Assembly: GCF_000482485.1 (NCBI RefSeq) | Contig: NZ_AXVK01000020.1 | Location: 124,001-188,000, forward strand | Length of the DNA: 64,000 bases | Origin: Paucisalibacillus globulus DSM 18846 | GTDB taxonomy: Bacteria > Bacillota > Bacilli > Bacillales > Amphibacillaceae | Direction of reading: 5' to 3' | In this document: positions 1 to 9,887 of the stretch, piece by piece | Position numbering within the stretch: the stretch's first letter is position 1 | How the letters are laid out: each line of letters starts with the position of its first letter | Made by a program: the position numbers and the translations under genes | Notes under the pieces: generated by a model | Database searches by the model: none | The model's input: the letters and a program-made list of their open reading frames with translations, nothing else | What the model was told of the DNA's origin: nothing

Positions 1-1128
1 TGCTGCTAGGTCAATCACTGATTCTTTAGTAGCTCTTCCTGCTCCTAACATCATTGCAGCAGTTCCTATTTGATCGGCAATAATTGTTTTTATCGCTCCA
101 GATTTCTTTGCTTTAACCTCTACTTGGTATTTAGCTTTTGGTAGGTGATCTGGATTATCAATCACTGATGCGTCTCCACCTTGTGAAGCTAGGAATGTTT
201 TAAAATGAGCTAGCGCTTTTCCGTTTGAAAGATTCTCTTCAAGCATTTTTCTAGCTTCTTCAATACTAGATGCCTTCTCAGCTAAGACTACCATCTGACT
301 ACCAAGAACTAGACATAGTTCTGTTAAATCTTCTGGACCTTTGCCCTGTAAGGTATCAATAGCTTCCTTTATCTCTAATGCATTTCCAATTGCAAACCCT
401 AATGGCTGACTCATATCAGAAATAACAGCCATCGTATTTCTACCAACTTGTTTTCCAATAGAAACCATTGCATGTGCTAGTTCTTTTGCATCGTCAATTT
501 CTTTCATAAATGCTCCTGCACCAGTTTTCACATCTAACACTATTGCATCAGCACCAGACGCTATTTTTTTACTCATAATAGAGCTCGCTATTAATGGTAT
601 GGAGTTTACAGTTGCTGTTACATCTCGAAGACTATACAACTTTTTATCTGCAGGTGTTAAATTACCGGTTTGACCAATTACAGATACTTTATTTTTATTT
701 ACAAGATCAATAAATTCTTCATTTGTAATTTCTGTATGAAAACCAGGTACGGATTCCAACTTATCAATTGTTCCACCTGTATGTCCTAAACCTCGTCCAC
801 TCATTTTTGCAACCGGTGCCCCAACAGAAGCTACTAGCGGTGCTAATACTAAAGTTGTCGTATCTCCAACACCACCAGTAGAATGCTTATCAACTTTTAT
901 ACCAGAGATGGCTGTAAGATCAATCTGATCACCGGATTCTACCATAGCTTTCGTAAGTGTTGCTCTTTCTATTTCTGTCATATCTTGAAAATAAATAGCC
1001 ATCATTAATGCACTAACTTGATAATCAGGAATATCACCATTTGTATAACCATTTATAAAAAAATAGATTTCTTCTTCTGTTAATTCTTTTCCATCACGTT
1101 TTTTTTCAATGATGTCATACATGCGCAT
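1..1128 (-). CDS. pdp: Pyrimidine-nucleoside phosphorylase, C-terminus cut by window edge
   Basis: Phosphorolyses uridine, thymidine and deoxyuridine to base and (deoxy)ribose-1-phosphate in the cytoplasm. About 376 residues are present; the family is about 433 long, so the C-terminal end lies outside the window. Visible signs are the N-terminal helical domain ([16 protein letters not shown]) and the glycine-rich phosphate-binding stretch [13 protein letters not shown] near residue 80, then [11 protein letters not shown] and [12 protein letters not shown]. The start ATG has AGGGGAGG 11 bases upstream; a second ATG two codons on is possible. It is the last gene of deoB-punA-pdp, 18 bases after punA, so the operon handles both purine and pyrimidine nucleosides. 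Confidence 0.95.
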   Translation of the reverse strand, partial: MRMYDIIEKKRDGKELTEEEIYFFINGYTNGDIPDYQVSALMMAIYFQDMTEIERATLTKAMVESGDQIDLTAISGIKVDKHSTGGVGDTTTLVLAPLVASVGAPVAKMSGRGLGHTGGTIDKLESVPGFHTEITNEEFIDLVNKNKVSVIGQTGNLTPADKKLYSLRDVTATVNSIPLIASSIMSKKIASGADAIVLDVKTGAGAFMKEIDDAKELAHAMVSIGKQVGRNTMAVISDMSQPLGFAIGNALEIKEAIDTLQGKGPEDLTELCLVLGSQMVVLAEKASSIEEARKMLEENLSNGKALAHFKTFLASQGGDASVIDNPDHLPKAKYQVEVKAKKSGAIKTIIADQIGTAAMMLGAGRATKESVIDLAA

Positions 1129-1146
1129 AGATTTAAATACCTCCCC

Positions 1147-1971
1147 TTAATTCAAAGATAGAGTATGAATTATTTTCTTAACAAATTTTAGAAAGTCGTG
1201 TTTTACTTTATCAGTAGTTTCAATAACCTCATCATGTGTTAATGGTTGATCTAAAATTCCTGCAGCCATGTTTGAAATACAAGAAATTCCAAGCACTCTC
1301 ATGTTTGCATGATTTGCAATCATCACTTCCGGAACAGTAGACATCCCAACCGCATCACCGCCTAAAGTTCGTAACATACGAATTTCAGCAGGTGTTTCAT
1401 AAGCCGGACCGGTGTTTCCGACATAAACACCGGATTGAATTTTTAAGCCTAGTTTTTCTGCAGCTTTACGAGCTATCTCTGCATACTCTTTGTCGTAAGC
1501 AGATGACATATCTGGAAAGCGTGCACCTAGCTGTTCATCGTTTGGTCCAATTAATGGGCTTGTTCCCATATTATTAATATGATCCGTTATGAGCATCAAA
1601 TCTCCCGGTTGAAAGCTTTCATTGATACCACCGGCAGCATTTGTTACAATTATAGACCCAATTCCAAGTTCTTTCATAACCCTAATTGGAAAAGTAACTT
1701 GTTGCATCGTATAGCCTTCATAAAAATGGAAACGACCTTGCATAGCAAGTACCTGCTTCCCTTCTAACATACCAATTACTAATTGACCCTTATGACCAGA
1801 AACTGTTGATTCTGGAAAATACGGGATTTGATTATAAGGAATTACTACTGGGTTTTCGATTTCCTCAGCTAAAATCCCCAAACCAGACCCAAGAACTAAG
1901 CCAAGCTCTGGCTTAGTTGTTAATTTACTTTCAATAAATTGACTAGCTTCTTGAATAGTTGAAAAATCCAT
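1147..1971 (-). CDS. punA: Purine-nucleoside phosphorylase (trimeric PNP-I type)
   Basis: Phosphorolysis of guanosine, inosine and their deoxy forms. The 274-residue protein shows the PNP-I signatures: phosphate-binding LGSGLG near residue 30, GRFHFYEGY with the catalytic His, TNAAGGIN, and GMSTVPE in the substrate pocket followed by SNMAAG. The start chosen is ATG-GAT-TTT, which has GGGAGAG at proper spacing; a TTG five codons upstream would place that ribosome site inside the gene. It lies 15 bases after deoB, so it is probably cotranscribed with deoB and pdp. The matching B. subtilis pair is drm-pupG. Confidence 0.95.
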   Translation of the reverse strand: MDFSTIQEASQFIESKLTTKPELGLVLGSGLGILAEEIENPVVIPYNQIPYFPESTVSGHKGQLVIGMLEGKQVLAMQGRFHFYEGYTMQQVTFPIRVMKELGIGSIIVTNAAGGINESFQPGDLMLITDHINNMGTSPLIGPNDEQLGARFPDMSSAYDKEYAEIARKAAEKLGLKIQSGVYVGNTGPAYETPAEIRMLRTLGGDAVGMSTVPEVMIANHANMRVLGISCISNMAAGILDQPLTHDEVIETTDKVKHDFLKFVKKIIHTLSLN

Positions 1972-1986
1972 ATAGTTCTCTCCCAA

Positions 1987-3162
1987 TTAAATTTCATTTA
2001 AAAAGCTTTTTCCATGTTCAGGAAGTTGCACATTAAAGTTATCTGCCACAGTAGCACCAATATCAGCAAAGGTTCTTCTTAATGGCAATTCCTTTCCTAC
2101 TTCAATTCCATTATGATAAACAAGCAACGGTACATATTCACGTGTATGATCTGTTCCATGATGTACAGGATCATTTCCATGATCGGCAGTAATAATTAAT
2201 AAATCATCATTCTTCATCTTATTAATTACCTCAGAAAGTCTTTCATCATACGCCTCTAAAGCTTCACCATACCCGTGCGGATCACGTCTATGACCATATT
2301 TCGCATCAAAATCCACTAGATTTAAAAAACTTATTCCTGTAAAATCCATAGTTAACGTTTCCACTATTTTAGTCATTCCATCGTCATTATCTTTTGTACG
2401 AAGTGATTTGGTTACCCCTTCACCATCATATATATCCGATATTTTTCCAATTGCAATAACATCATAGTTATTATCTTTTAACGTATTCATAACTGTTTTG
2501 CCAAAAGGTTTCAAGGCATAATCGTGGCGGTTAGCGGTACGTTCAAAAGCACCTGGCTTCCCAACAAAAGGGCGAGCGATAACTCTACCTACCATATACT
2601 TTTCATCTAATGTAAGCTCTCTAGCAATTTCACAAATACGATATTGTTCTTCAATCGGAATTATTTCTTCATGTGCTGCTATTTGTAGTACAGAGTCCGC
2701 AGATGTATAAACGATTAATGACCCGCTCTCCATATGCTCCTTTCCAAGCTCGTCCAAAATAGCTGTACCGGAAGCAGGTTTATTCCCAATAATCTTCCTT
2801 CCAGTTCTACTCTCTATTTCATCTATCAATTCTTTAGGAAAGCCATCTGGAAAAGTTTGAAAAGGCTGTTCGATATGAAGACCCATTATTTCCCAATGGC
2901 CAGTCATCGTATCTTTTCCGTTGGAAGCTTCCTGCATTTTCGTATAATGCGCTTTTGGTTTCTCTGCTTTTTCGATTCCTTTAATTTCTCTAATATTACT
3001 TAAACCTAATTTACCCATATTAGGCATATGTAAACCATTCATATGTTCCGCGATATGCCCTAGTGTATCTGCTCCTTTATCATTGAATTGTTCAGCATCA
3101 GGAGCCTCACCAATACCAACGGAATCCATAACGATTAAAAATACACGGTTGAATTTTCTCAT
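1987..3162 (-). CDS. deoB: Phosphopentomutase
   Basis: Interconverts (deoxy)ribose-1-phosphate and (deoxy)ribose-5-phosphate, taking the sugar phosphates made by punA and pdp into central metabolism. The 391-residue length is typical. Alkaline-phosphatase-fold metal motifs are visible: [11 protein letters not shown] near residue 12, [10 protein letters not shown] near 83 (the Thr that is phosphorylated), and ITADHGNDP plus [14 protein letters not shown] near 325-345. A good ribosome site (TAGGAGGTAGATCAG) precedes the ATG. It is the first gene of deoB-punA-pdp, downstream of xerD as in B. subtilis (ripX-drm). Confidence 0.97.
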   Translation of the reverse strand: MRKFNRVFLIVMDSVGIGEAPDAEQFNDKGADTLGHIAEHMNGLHMPNMGKLGLSNIREIKGIEKAEKPKAHYTKMQEASNGKDTMTGHWEIMGLHIEQPFQTFPDGFPKELIDEIESRTGRKIIGNKPASGTAILDELGKEHMESGSLIVYTSADSVLQIAAHEEIIPIEEQYRICEIARELTLDEKYMVGRVIARPFVGKPGAFERTANRHDYALKPFGKTVMNTLKDNNYDVIAIGKISDIYDGEGVTKSLRTKDNDDGMTKIVETLTMDFTGISFLNLVDFDAKYGHRRDPHGYGEALEAYDERLSEVINKMKNDDLLIITADHGNDPVHHGTDHTREYVPLLVYHNGIEVGKELPLRRTFADIGATVADNFNVQLPEHGKSFLNEI

Positions 3163-3221
3163 CTGATCTACCTCCTAAATCTTATGGTGTCTTATTTTTA
3201 TAATTATATGTTTCAAATAAC

Positions 3222-3245
3222 AGGTTGTAGGATGTCAGACAACCT
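3222..3245 (-). promoter_or_regulatory. Inverted repeat between xerD and deoB
   Basis: AGGTTGT and ACAACCT flank a 10-base centre. On the minus strand no T-run follows, so it is a poor terminator. It lies about 60 bases upstream of deoB and may be an operator for the nucleoside operon or a weak terminator after xerD. Which regulator would bind is unknown. Confidence 0.35.
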
Positions 3246-3260
3246 ACACAAAAAGAAAAT

Positions 3261-4151
3261 CTATGCACGAGGATGAAAAGATTTATACATATCTTTTAAT
3301 CTTGTTTTTGTAACATGTGTATAGATTTGAGTCGTAGAAATATCTGAATGACCTAGCATTTCTTGAACAGCACGTAAATCTGCACCATTTTCTAACAAAT
3401 GAGTCGCAAAGGAATGTCTTAATGTATGCGGTGTAATATCTTTTGCTATATCCGCTTCAACTGTTAGCTTCTTGAGAATCTTCCAGAATCCTTGTCTAGT
3501 CATTGGTCTCCCGTGTTGATTCAAAAATAATACTTTCTCATCTCTGTTCTTTTTTAATAGATTTTGGCGGGAATTTTGCAAATAATTTTCAACTGCTTGT
3601 TCAGCTACGTCCCCAAGAGGAACGATTCTTTCTCTCGATCCTTTACCAAAACAACGTATAAATCCCATTGTTAGATGTAAATCATCTGTTTTCAAGGACA
3701 CTAGCTCACTTACGCGAAGTCCAGTTGCATACATAAGTTCAAGCATCGCTTTGTTCCGAATATCCAATGGCGAGTTACTGTTAATATTCAAAAGCTTGTC
3801 CACTTCGTTAATAGATAAAATATTTGGAAGTTTTTTTTCTTTCTTTGGTGTTTCAATATGTAATGTTGCATCATGATGAACAATTTCCTCACGTAATAAA
3901 AAGTGATGAAACTGCCGAATAGAAGAGATTGTACGTGCGATTGTTGCTGCGGATTTCCCTTCATCTCTTAATTGATATAAGAAACTTACAATATCTGCCC
4001 TATTAATCTCGTTCCAAGATACATGCTGGTCAGCTTTCATTTTTTCTGTATATCTATTTAAATCTCTTTTATAGGACATTAGTGTGTTATCAGATAATCC
4101 CCGCTCAACTTGCAGATAATGAAAAAAATCATTGTAAGCATGATTTAACAT
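3261..4151 (-). CDS. xerD: Tyrosine recombinase XerD
   Basis: Acts with XerC at dif to resolve chromosome dimers. The protein has 296 residues: an N-terminal SAM-like domain (residues 1-85, with [14 protein letters not shown]) and a catalytic domain. Catalytic residues are visible as R in TGLRVSEL near 148, the H-x-x-R box [12 protein letters not shown] near 243, and the nucleophile Tyr in TTQIYTHV near 278. It starts at ATG behind AGGGGAG. It sits 3 bases after yqzK and upstream of deoB, the B. subtilis fur-yqzK-ripX-drm order, which favours XerD over a phage integrase. Confidence 0.96.
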   Translation of the reverse strand: MLNHAYNDFFHYLQVERGLSDNTLMSYKRDLNRYTEKMKADQHVSWNEINRADIVSFLYQLRDEGKSAATIARTISSIRQFHHFLLREEIVHHDATLHIETPKKEKKLPNILSINEVDKLLNINSNSPLDIRNKAMLELMYATGLRVSELVSLKTDDLHLTMGFIRCFGKGSRERIVPLGDVAEQAVENYLQNSRQNLLKKNRDEKVLFLNQHGRPMTRQGFWKILKKLTVEADIAKDITPHTLRHSFATHLLENGADLRAVQEMLGHSDISTTQIYTHVTKTRLKDMYKSFHPRA

Positions 4152-4154
4152 TCT

Positions 4155-4361
4155 CTACTCCCCTAATCGAAAAAAGATATTTAGACGCTCAATAAAGCTT
4201 TGTTCACTATTGAATACCTTTACAGCTGGACCGTTCGGTGAATCATAGCGATGGAACTGTTCGTACTCGGAATGCATTACTTGAAGACCAAAGTAAAATA
4301 AGCATGTACAAGTAACAAATATAACAAAAACTTTTACAGTATCCCATACCATCCTTTTCAT
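4155..4361 (-). CDS. yqzK: Small membrane protein YqzK (DUF4227)
   Basis: A 68-residue protein with one transmembrane segment near residues 9-26 (VKVFVIFVTCTCLFYFGL) and a soluble tail with HRYDSPNGPAVKV, the conserved piece of the DUF4227 family. The ATG is preceded by AAAGGAGAAATGCCAT. It is encoded just upstream of xerD with a 3-base gap and is presumably translated from the same transcript. The function is not known. Confidence 0.8.
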   Translation of the reverse strand: MKRMVWDTVKVFVIFVTCTCLFYFGLQVMHSEYEQFHRYDSPNGPAVKVFNSEQSFIERLNIFFRLGE

Positions 4362-4513
4362 ATGGCATTTCTCCTTTAATAAAGTACTAATATTAAAAGA
4401 TATGCCAAAAAAGATTCACTTTATACATATTAACTAGAAAACTAGTCCTATTTATTTATCATAGTGAACGTACCCTTATTCTACACTAAAAGTTTAACAA
4501 TGAAAAATATAAT

Positions 4514-4541
4514 AATGCCTTCTCATTATTGAAAAGGCATT
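4514..4541 (-). terminator. Rho-independent terminator after fur
   Basis: AATGCCTT and AAGGCATT form an 8-bp stem. On the minus strand it is followed by an AT-rich, T-containing tract (ATTATATTTTTC). It lies just past the fur stop codon. Confidence 0.75.
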
Positions 4542-4545
4542 TTAG

Positions 4546-5004
4546 TTACGTAGTAGATTCAACTGTAGCTTTTTGACAAGTTTTACATAATCCATGGAAA
4601 GTTAATCGATGGTCCTGTACTTTAAAACCCCATTCACTTTCCACTATTTTTTCAACATCACCTAACAAATCATCCATAATCTCTTCAACGGACCCACACT
4701 CAATACAAACTAGATGATGGTGAAAATGTTCGGCACCTTCTTTTCGTAGATCGTATCTGGAGACGCCATCGCCAAAATTAATTTTATCGATTATTTTTAG
4801 TTCGGATAATAATTCTAATGTACGATACACGGTTGCAAGACCAATCTCAGGTGCTTTATCTTTTACTAATAAAAATATGTCTTCCGCACTTAAATGGTCA
4901 GCTTCACGTTCAAGTAAAACACGTACAGTTGCTTCTCGTTGTGGAGTTAGCTTATAGCTTTGTGCATGAAGTTGTTTCTTTATACGATCAATACGATGTT
5001 CCAC
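4546..5004 (-). CDS. fur: Ferric uptake regulator Fur
   Basis: Iron-responsive repressor of siderophore and iron uptake genes. The 152-residue protein has the winged helix with YKLTPQREATVRVL and LATVYRTLELL, the regulatory metal motif HFHHHLVCIECG, and C-terminal HGLCKTCQ, giving two CxxC pairs for structural zinc. The start taken is GTG (valine then EHRIDRIKKQL), because GGGAGGAGAT sits 7 bases upstream and B. subtilis Fur begins at the same point; an upstream in-frame start would add six residues and place that ribosome site inside the gene. Context fur-yqzK-xerD agrees with B. subtilis. Confidence 0.95.
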   Translation of the reverse strand: MEHRIDRIKKQLHAQSYKLTPQREATVRVLLEREADHLSAEDIFLLVKDKAPEIGLATVYRTLELLSELKIIDKINFGDGVSRYDLRKEGAEHFHHHLVCIECGSVEEIMDDLLGDVEKIVESEWGFKVQDHRLTFHGLCKTCQKATVESTT

Positions 5005-5091
5005 GGCGATCTCCTCCCTCATATCCCATCTTTATTATATGCACATGATTAAGGAGTGTCAAAGTATAAAGTGCAACTCCAACTGAAACAA

Positions 5092-5748
5092 TTAAATAGA
5101 CTTCCCGTCACTATACAGTGATTTAATAAAAGAAACCATTGCCTCATTTGCAATATATGCCTCAATCAGTGCTGGTACAATGGAAAGTAAAAGCATAATA
5201 ACAAAAATCGACACGTATTTTACAAATGGTTGTAAGACTGGCTGAGAAAAGGATGCTTTTCTTATAAATAATTTATTTAACAAACCAAGGGTAAATATCA
5301 TCGAAAGACTACCCGCTAATATATATATTGGGATAACAATTATATTTTGAGGTGCAATCGAAAATGTTGCAAGTAGAAACCCTTGAATCCCTAATTGACT
5401 TACAATAAAACCAACCGAAAATCCGACCACTAACCCTTTTAAGAAAATTAATACCCAAACAACTGGTAGACCAATTACTGATAAACCTAATATAAATAAT
5501 AGTAGTAAATATTTAGCATGGTATAAAAAGCTTTCTTTCAGTATTTCATTTTTATCAATTGTATTATCTGTCGTAATATAACCGAAAAATCGTTCTAAAT
5601 TAAAGAAAAGATCTTGTTTTTGTATCGTTCCCATACTATTTACAACAATTGCGCCGAATGCTACCCCTGTGAGAAATAGTATAAGCATAAAGACATAAAT
5701 TGTTGCGTGCGTTTTGATATGTTCCATTGCAAGAGTACGTTTATTCAT
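5092..5748 (-). CDS. spoIIM: Stage II sporulation protein M
   Basis: Part of the SpoIIDMP machinery that thins septal peptidoglycan and drives engulfment of the forespore. The 218-residue protein has about five hydrophobic segments (around residues 17-38, 76-95, 98-120, 127-150 and 183-205), as in the family. Ribosome site GGAGGATTCCA precedes the ATG. The gene is monocistronic, with 181 bases to the upstream gene. A CATAACTT about 55 bases before the start could be a weak sigma-E -10, but the -35 is poor. Confidence 0.9.
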   Translation of the reverse strand: MNKRTLAMEHIKTHATIYVFMLILFLTGVAFGAIVVNSMGTIQKQDLFFNLERFFGYITTDNTIDKNEILKESFLYHAKYLLLLFILGLSVIGLPVVWVLIFLKGLVVGFSVGFIVSQLGIQGFLLATFSIAPQNIIVIPIYILAGSLSMIFTLGLLNKLFIRKASFSQPVLQPFVKYVSIFVIMLLLSIVPALIEAYIANEAMVSFIKSLYSDGKSI

Positions 5749-5928
5749 TGGAATCCTCCATTCACTTGTCCATTTAATAAAAGTTATGAAGAATTCCTAT
5801 TAAAAATACCTATCAAATCTATTTTTCATATTAGAAAAACTCTCATTCACTTGTGCTAGCGTGAATATATTAGTTCTTCTATCCATGCAAACTGTTTTTA
5901 TATTTTCTTAAAGACTAGAAAAGTTCTA

Positions 5929-7098
5929 TTACGTATCAGAAACACTACCATATTTTCCGCCACCACCTGCATGAATAGACAATTTACCTTCTCTCATTAA
6001 AATAATAGATTTTGCAATATGCTCTGGTACAACTTCAGCTAATTTTTCATACGAGACATGATGGATGATATTCATTTCTGTATCAAAATGATCTAGTAAT
6101 TTTTTAAACGTTTTAGGACCTAATTTCGGTAAATATTCTAATGGAACCTGGTATAAATATGGAGGACGTTCATTATAGTCACCTTCAAAGTTAGCAAGTT
6201 CTTTAATTCTATCTGCTACACCTTTTACAATCTTTTTAGAACCGCAATTATCACATACCAACATATTTGGGTTCATTGCATTTAGACATTTATCACAAAC
6301 CGTATTATGGTACTTTCCAAGCTTTGGGTTCATCCCGAAATTACGAATGATTTTTCTCCCATCGACTCTATGTAATGCATAGTTAAATTCTTTAAAAGAA
6401 GGTTCTTCCATAAGCACTTCTTGGTACTCTCTTCCAATTTTAGCAAGTGAATGTGCATCGGAATTTGTAACGAATGTATACGAATGTAGCTCCGTTATTT
6501 GATCAGCCATAGAAGTATCGGAACTTAATCCCAATTCAATACCATCAATTAAGTCTGAGTCAAATACCTCTTTTAAAGAGGAAAAAACACCTCTACCGTA
6601 TAGACTCTTATATGGTGTGAATACATGTGCTGGAATAAAAATTCCAGAAAGCTCTTTTACTTTATATTGAAGATCCTTAGCAGAACCGTAATACCGTTGG
6701 GAGCTTAGTGTAATGTTTTTCATCTTGGTTATTAGCCATTCAGAAAACATTTCCATTTCCTTAAGACCTGGAAGATAACAAAGCACATGAATAGGACCAT
6801 GGCAATTTTCATCATATACTTCAATTTCTGAACCAAGAATTAATGTTACCTCTTCAAATCGTATTCCACCTTCCTGAAGTTCATAAGCTAATCCCTTATC
6901 CAATAATTGCTTCAGTTCAAGCTGAACATTTGGAGACTGACAATCAATCACACCTATTAATTTAATCCCTTTATTACGGCTAGCTTCTTTTAATATATTA
7001 GTTATTGTTAAATTTTTAGATGCTGTAATTTTTACAGGTTTGTCAAAGATATCTTTTCCAATATGAATATGCATGTCTGCAAAGTAGGTGTTCAACAT
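5929..7098 (-). CDS. yqxK: Endonuclease Q homologue (YqxK family)
   Basis: Likely a DNA repair nuclease that cuts 5' of deaminated bases, the activity described for EndoQ of archaea and some bacilli. The 389-residue protein has an N-terminal PHP metal site (ADMHIHIG near residue 8, TNSDAHSLAKIGRE near 212), a zinc ribbon (CDKC...CDNCGSKK, near 269-292), a helix-hairpin-helix-like segment LPKLGPKTFKKLL near 330, and the glycine-rich C-terminus AGGGGKYG. It is 1 base from nudF, the order seen in B. subtilis (nudF-yqxK), and probably cotranscribed with it. The activity of this protein is inferred. Confidence 0.85.
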   Translation of the reverse strand: MLNTYFADMHIHIGKDIFDKPVKITASKNLTITNILKEASRNKGIKLIGVIDCQSPNVQLELKQLLDKGLAYELQEGGIRFEEVTLILGSEIEVYDENCHGPIHVLCYLPGLKEMEMFSEWLITKMKNITLSSQRYYGSAKDLQYKVKELSGIFIPAHVFTPYKSLYGRGVFSSLKEVFDSDLIDGIELGLSSDTSMADQITELHSYTFVTNSDAHSLAKIGREYQEVLMEEPSFKEFNYALHRVDGRKIIRNFGMNPKLGKYHNTVCDKCLNAMNPNMLVCDNCGSKKIVKGVADRIKELANFEGDYNERPPYLYQVPLEYLPKLGPKTFKKLLDHFDTEMNIIHHVSYEKLAEVVPEHIAKSIILMREGKLSIHAGGGGKYGSVSDT

Positions 7099-7099
7099 G

Positions 7100-7645
7100 C
7101 TATAACAGCTCCTGCATCTCTAAGTATAAAATTGCATAATTAGTTTTTGCATCGTGGATACGTTGTTCTTTTACGTATTGTTTCGCTTCTTCCAATGTTA
7201 ATTCAAGAATTTCAACGAATTCATCTTCATCTAACGCTGGTGGCATATCTAATTTTTCTAATTCATTCGTCAGGTAAATATGCATCAACTCATCAGCAAA
7301 TCCCGGAGATGTATAAAAAGAAGTAACCTTCGTTAAACTTTTAGTCGTGTATCCAGTCTCTTCCTCAAGCTCACGCAATGCTGTTTTTTCAGGCTCTTCA
7401 CCCGGTTCAAGTTTACCAGCGGGGATCTCAATTATAGACTTTTCCAGTGGCTTACGATATTGTTCGACGAAAACAATCTTTTTATCCTTTGTAATGGGAA
7501 TTATAGCAACAGCCCCAGGATGTTTAATTATTTCTCTTTTAGCTTCTTGGCCATTTGGGAGCAACACATTATCCACTTGTAGCCTAACTACTTTTCCTTC
7601 ATATATAGGTTTTGTATGTATCGTTCTCTCTTGAAACTTTTCCAT
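7100..7645 (-). CDS. nudF: ADP-ribose pyrophosphatase, Nudix hydrolase
   Basis: Hydrolyses ADP-ribose to AMP and ribose-5-phosphate. The 181-residue protein carries a full Nudix box, G-x5-E-x7-REUxEExGU, in GKLEPGEEPEKTALRELEEE, followed by FYTSPGFADE typical of the ADP-ribose branch. The start is placed at the ATG reading MEKFQERTI, since AAAGGGTG is the ribosome site; a GTG three codons upstream overlaps that site. The gene is divergent from yqkF. Confidence 0.93.
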   Translation of the reverse strand: MEKFQERTIHTKPIYEGKVVRLQVDNVLLPNGQEAKREIIKHPGAVAIIPITKDKKIVFVEQYRKPLEKSIIEIPAGKLEPGEEPEKTALRELEEETGYTTKSLTKVTSFYTSPGFADELMHIYLTNELEKLDMPPALDEDEFVEILELTLEEAKQYVKEQRIHDAKTNYAILYLEMQELL

Positions 7646-7786
7646 TTTTGTCACCCTTTAACTATAAGATTCTACCTGATATTACAGTACATTTTAGCAC
7701 AAGCACTTCTGTAAGTTAATTTTTCCCGCCTTTTAATTTGGCATAAGTATTTTATTCAAATATGATTAGGATAGGAGGTTGTTTTT

Positions 7787-8698
7787 ATGAAGAAAAATAG
7801 AATCGGTAAGTCAGATATAGAAATATCCGCTTTAACACTTGGATGTATGTCTCTCGGAACAGATAAAGAAAAAGGGAAAAAAATCATTGATTTCGCATTA
7901 GATATAGGCATTAATCATTTAGATACAGCTGACCTTTATGACTTTGGATTAAATGAGGAAATTATCGGAGAAGTAATTAAAGGTAAACGTGACAAAGTTA
8001 TTCTTACTACAAAAGTGGGAAATCATTTTAATAAGGAAAAAAAGAACTGGTTTTGGGACCCGTCAAAAGCCTATATTAAATCTGAAGTAATAGAAAGCTT
8101 ACGTCGATTGCAAACAGACTATATTGACTTTTATATGTTACATGGTGGAACTTTAGAGGACCCAATTGAAGAAACAATTGAAGCATTTGAGGAATTAAAA
8201 AAAGAAGGGATTATTCGAGCGTTCGGTATCTCCTCTATCAGACCAAATGTTATTAGAGAATTCGCAATGAAATCTTCCATAGATGGTGTGATGACCCAGT
8301 ATAGCATGTTTGACCGTAGACCAGAGGAAAACACATTAGATTTACTTTACAAAAATAATATCAGTGTACTTGCAAGAGGACCTCTTGCTAAAGGAATGTT
8401 AAGTAATCGAGCCGAACAACAAATAGATAATAAAGGAAAAGATGGCTATTTAGACTACACTTATAAGGAGCTTAAAAATATACATAAAAAGCTGTCAGCA
8501 TCTACTGATAATCTAAATGAAATATCTCTAAAATATGTATTAAAACACCCAGCAGTAGCAAGTGCAGTTTTTGGTGCAAGTTCAATCGAACAAGTAAAAG
8601 AAAATACTTTATTTGATATGAAAACAAATCTCTCCGATGAATTTTATAGTCATTTAAAATCTTTAACAAAAGCTATTAAATATGATCAGCATCGTTAA
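7787..8698 (+). CDS. yqkF: Aldo/keto reductase, YqkF-like
   Basis: NAD(P)H-dependent reductase of unknown carbonyl substrate. The 303-residue TIM-barrel protein shows the AKR catalytic set: Asp and Tyr in LDTADLYDFG near 47-53, Lys in ILTTKVGN near 76, and His in DFYMLHGG near 120. The C-terminal cofactor-binding stretch is AVFGASSIEQVKENT. Ribosome site AGGAGG lies 8 bases before the ATG. It is divergent from nudF, as yqkF is beside nudF in B. subtilis. Confidence 0.88.
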   Translation: MKKNRIGKSDIEISALTLGCMSLGTDKEKGKKIIDFALDIGINHLDTADLYDFGLNEEIIGEVIKGKRDKVILTTKVGNHFNKEKKNWFWDPSKAYIKSEVIESLRRLQTDYIDFYMLHGGTLEDPIEETIEAFEELKKEGIIRAFGISSIRPNVIREFAMKSSIDGVMTQYSMFDRRPEENTLDLLYKNNISVLARGPLAKGMLSNRAEQQIDNKGKDGYLDYTYKELKNIHKKLSASTDNLNEISLKYVLKHPAVASAVFGASSIEQVKENTLFDMKTNLSDEFYSHLKSLTKAIKYDQHR

Positions 8699-8710
8699 AA
8701 GAATGAATTA

Positions 8711-8743
8711 AAAATAGAAGCTTGAAATCCAAGCTTCTATTTT
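8711..8743. terminator. Bidirectional terminator between yqkF and yqkB
   Basis: A perfect 14-bp stem, AAAATAGAAGCTTG with CAAGCTTCTATTTT, and a 5-base loop. A and T runs at both feet allow it to serve the convergent yqkF (plus) and yqkB (minus). Confidence 0.9.
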
Positions 8744-8748
8744 CGGCT

Positions 8749-9069
8749 CTAATCCAAAATATTTGTAGTCGGAATAAACGGGTTTAATATCCCCTCTGGA
8801 CTTGATAAGCGAAATGTTGCACCTACAAAATCTAGCTTCATATTTTCAGCAAAGAAAACAGATTGCATTTTATCTACAATTGTGGGAATAGCTAAATTCT
8901 CCACTTCTATATGACTTTCTTCCGCTTGCTCCACTAAACTAATTGTTGGAACACCATTAACTCCACAACCACATTCAACCGTGTCATAGCGCAATAGAAG
9001 ATATTTGTAATTGTTATGATTTAATTCTTTTATTTTATCAATAGCACTTTCTGTTATAGTTAACTCCAT
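8749..9069 (-). CDS. yqkB: YqkB-like HesB/IscA-fold protein
   Basis: A 106-residue protein of the Fe-S biogenesis (HesB) fold: MELTITESAIDKIKEL, then RYDTVECGCGVNGVP and a C-terminal GATFRLSSPEGILNP. It has only the central CGCG, not the C-terminal cysteine pair of true A-type carriers such as IscA, so a carrier role is doubtful. GGGGGAACAAAC precedes the ATG. It stands alone between a terminator and yqjQ. Confidence 0.75.
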   Translation of the reverse strand: MELTITESAIDKIKELNHNNYKYLLLRYDTVECGCGVNGVPTISLVEQAEESHIEVENLAIPTIVDKMQSVFFAENMKLDFVGATFRLSSPEGILNPFIPTTNILD

Positions 9070-9092
9070 GTTTGTTCCCCCTCAGGATGCTG

Positions 9093-9887
9093 TTATTTTT
9101 TATTAAATTGTTTCTTTAATACTCTTTCCATCATACCAGGGAAAAGTTGATAAAATCTACTACCAAGATCCATCCAAATGGGCAGGTTTATTTCTCGCTT
9201 GTTTGTAAATAAACACTTCCCTATTTTAATTGCGACCTTTTCTGGATTTAACATATATTTTGCAACATTTTTTTGATAGCTACCTTCTGGATCTGCATGG
9301 GTAAAAAAGTTCGTTTTAACTGGTCCTAAATTAACCGCAGTAACATGGATATTATTTTCAACGAGTTCTTGACGTAATGCATTGGTAAATCCAAGAATAG
9401 CATGCTTTGTTGAAGCATATACAGCTGATTTTGGTGTGGATATTTTTCCAGCTTGCGAGGCAATGTTTACTATATGTCCTGAATTATTTGCTTTAAAATG
9501 TGGTAAGAAAAGTTTCGTCATTCGAATGACCGCTAGCACATTTAAACGAAACATTAACTCAACATCTTCCCATTTCGTATTCTCCACATATTGGAAAATA
9601 CCAGTACCTGCATTATTAACAAGAGCATGAATCACATCATGTTCACGGATAATTTTTGTAACTACTTCGTCTATTTCATATTCATCAGTTAGATCTACTT
9701 TGTAGTAAAACGCTCTAATTTGAAACTCCTCTTGTAATTGTTGCTGTAATTGCCTGAGTTTGTCTAGGGAACGGGCAAGCATAATTGGAATTCCTCCATT
9801 TGCTGCAATTTGTCTAACTAGCATTTCTCCAATTCCACTCGAAGCACCGGTTACAACAACTTTTTTCCCTTGATAATTAGTTTGCAT
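9093..9887 (-). CDS. yqjQ: Short-chain dehydrogenase/reductase, YqjQ-like
   Basis: NAD(P)-dependent oxidoreductase of unknown substrate. The 264-residue protein has the Rossmann motif VTGASSGIGEM at residues 12-22, NNAGTG near 91, catalytic Ser in NIASQAG, and the YASTK box near 157. Its start overlaps the end of yqjP by 11 bases, so the two are translationally coupled, as in B. subtilis (yqjP-yqjQ). Confidence 0.88.
   Translation of the reverse strand: MQTNYQGKKVVVTGASSGIGEMLVRQIAANGGIPIMLARSLDKLRQLQQQLQEEFQIRAFYYKVDLTDEYEIDEVVTKIIREHDVIHALVNNAGTGIFQYVENTKWEDVELMFRLNVLAVIRMTKLFLPHFKANNSGHIVNIASQAGKISTPKSAVYASTKHAILGFTNALRQELVENNIHVTAVNLGPVKTNFFTHADPEGSYQKNVAKYMLNPEKVAIKIGKCLFTNKREINLPIWMDLGSRFYQLFPGMMERVLKKQFNKK

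Noticed and set aside
7646-7786. Possible T-box or other riboswitch leader in the nudF-yqkF divergent gap
   Set aside because: Too short and AT-rich, with no conserved T-box motif or strong terminator.
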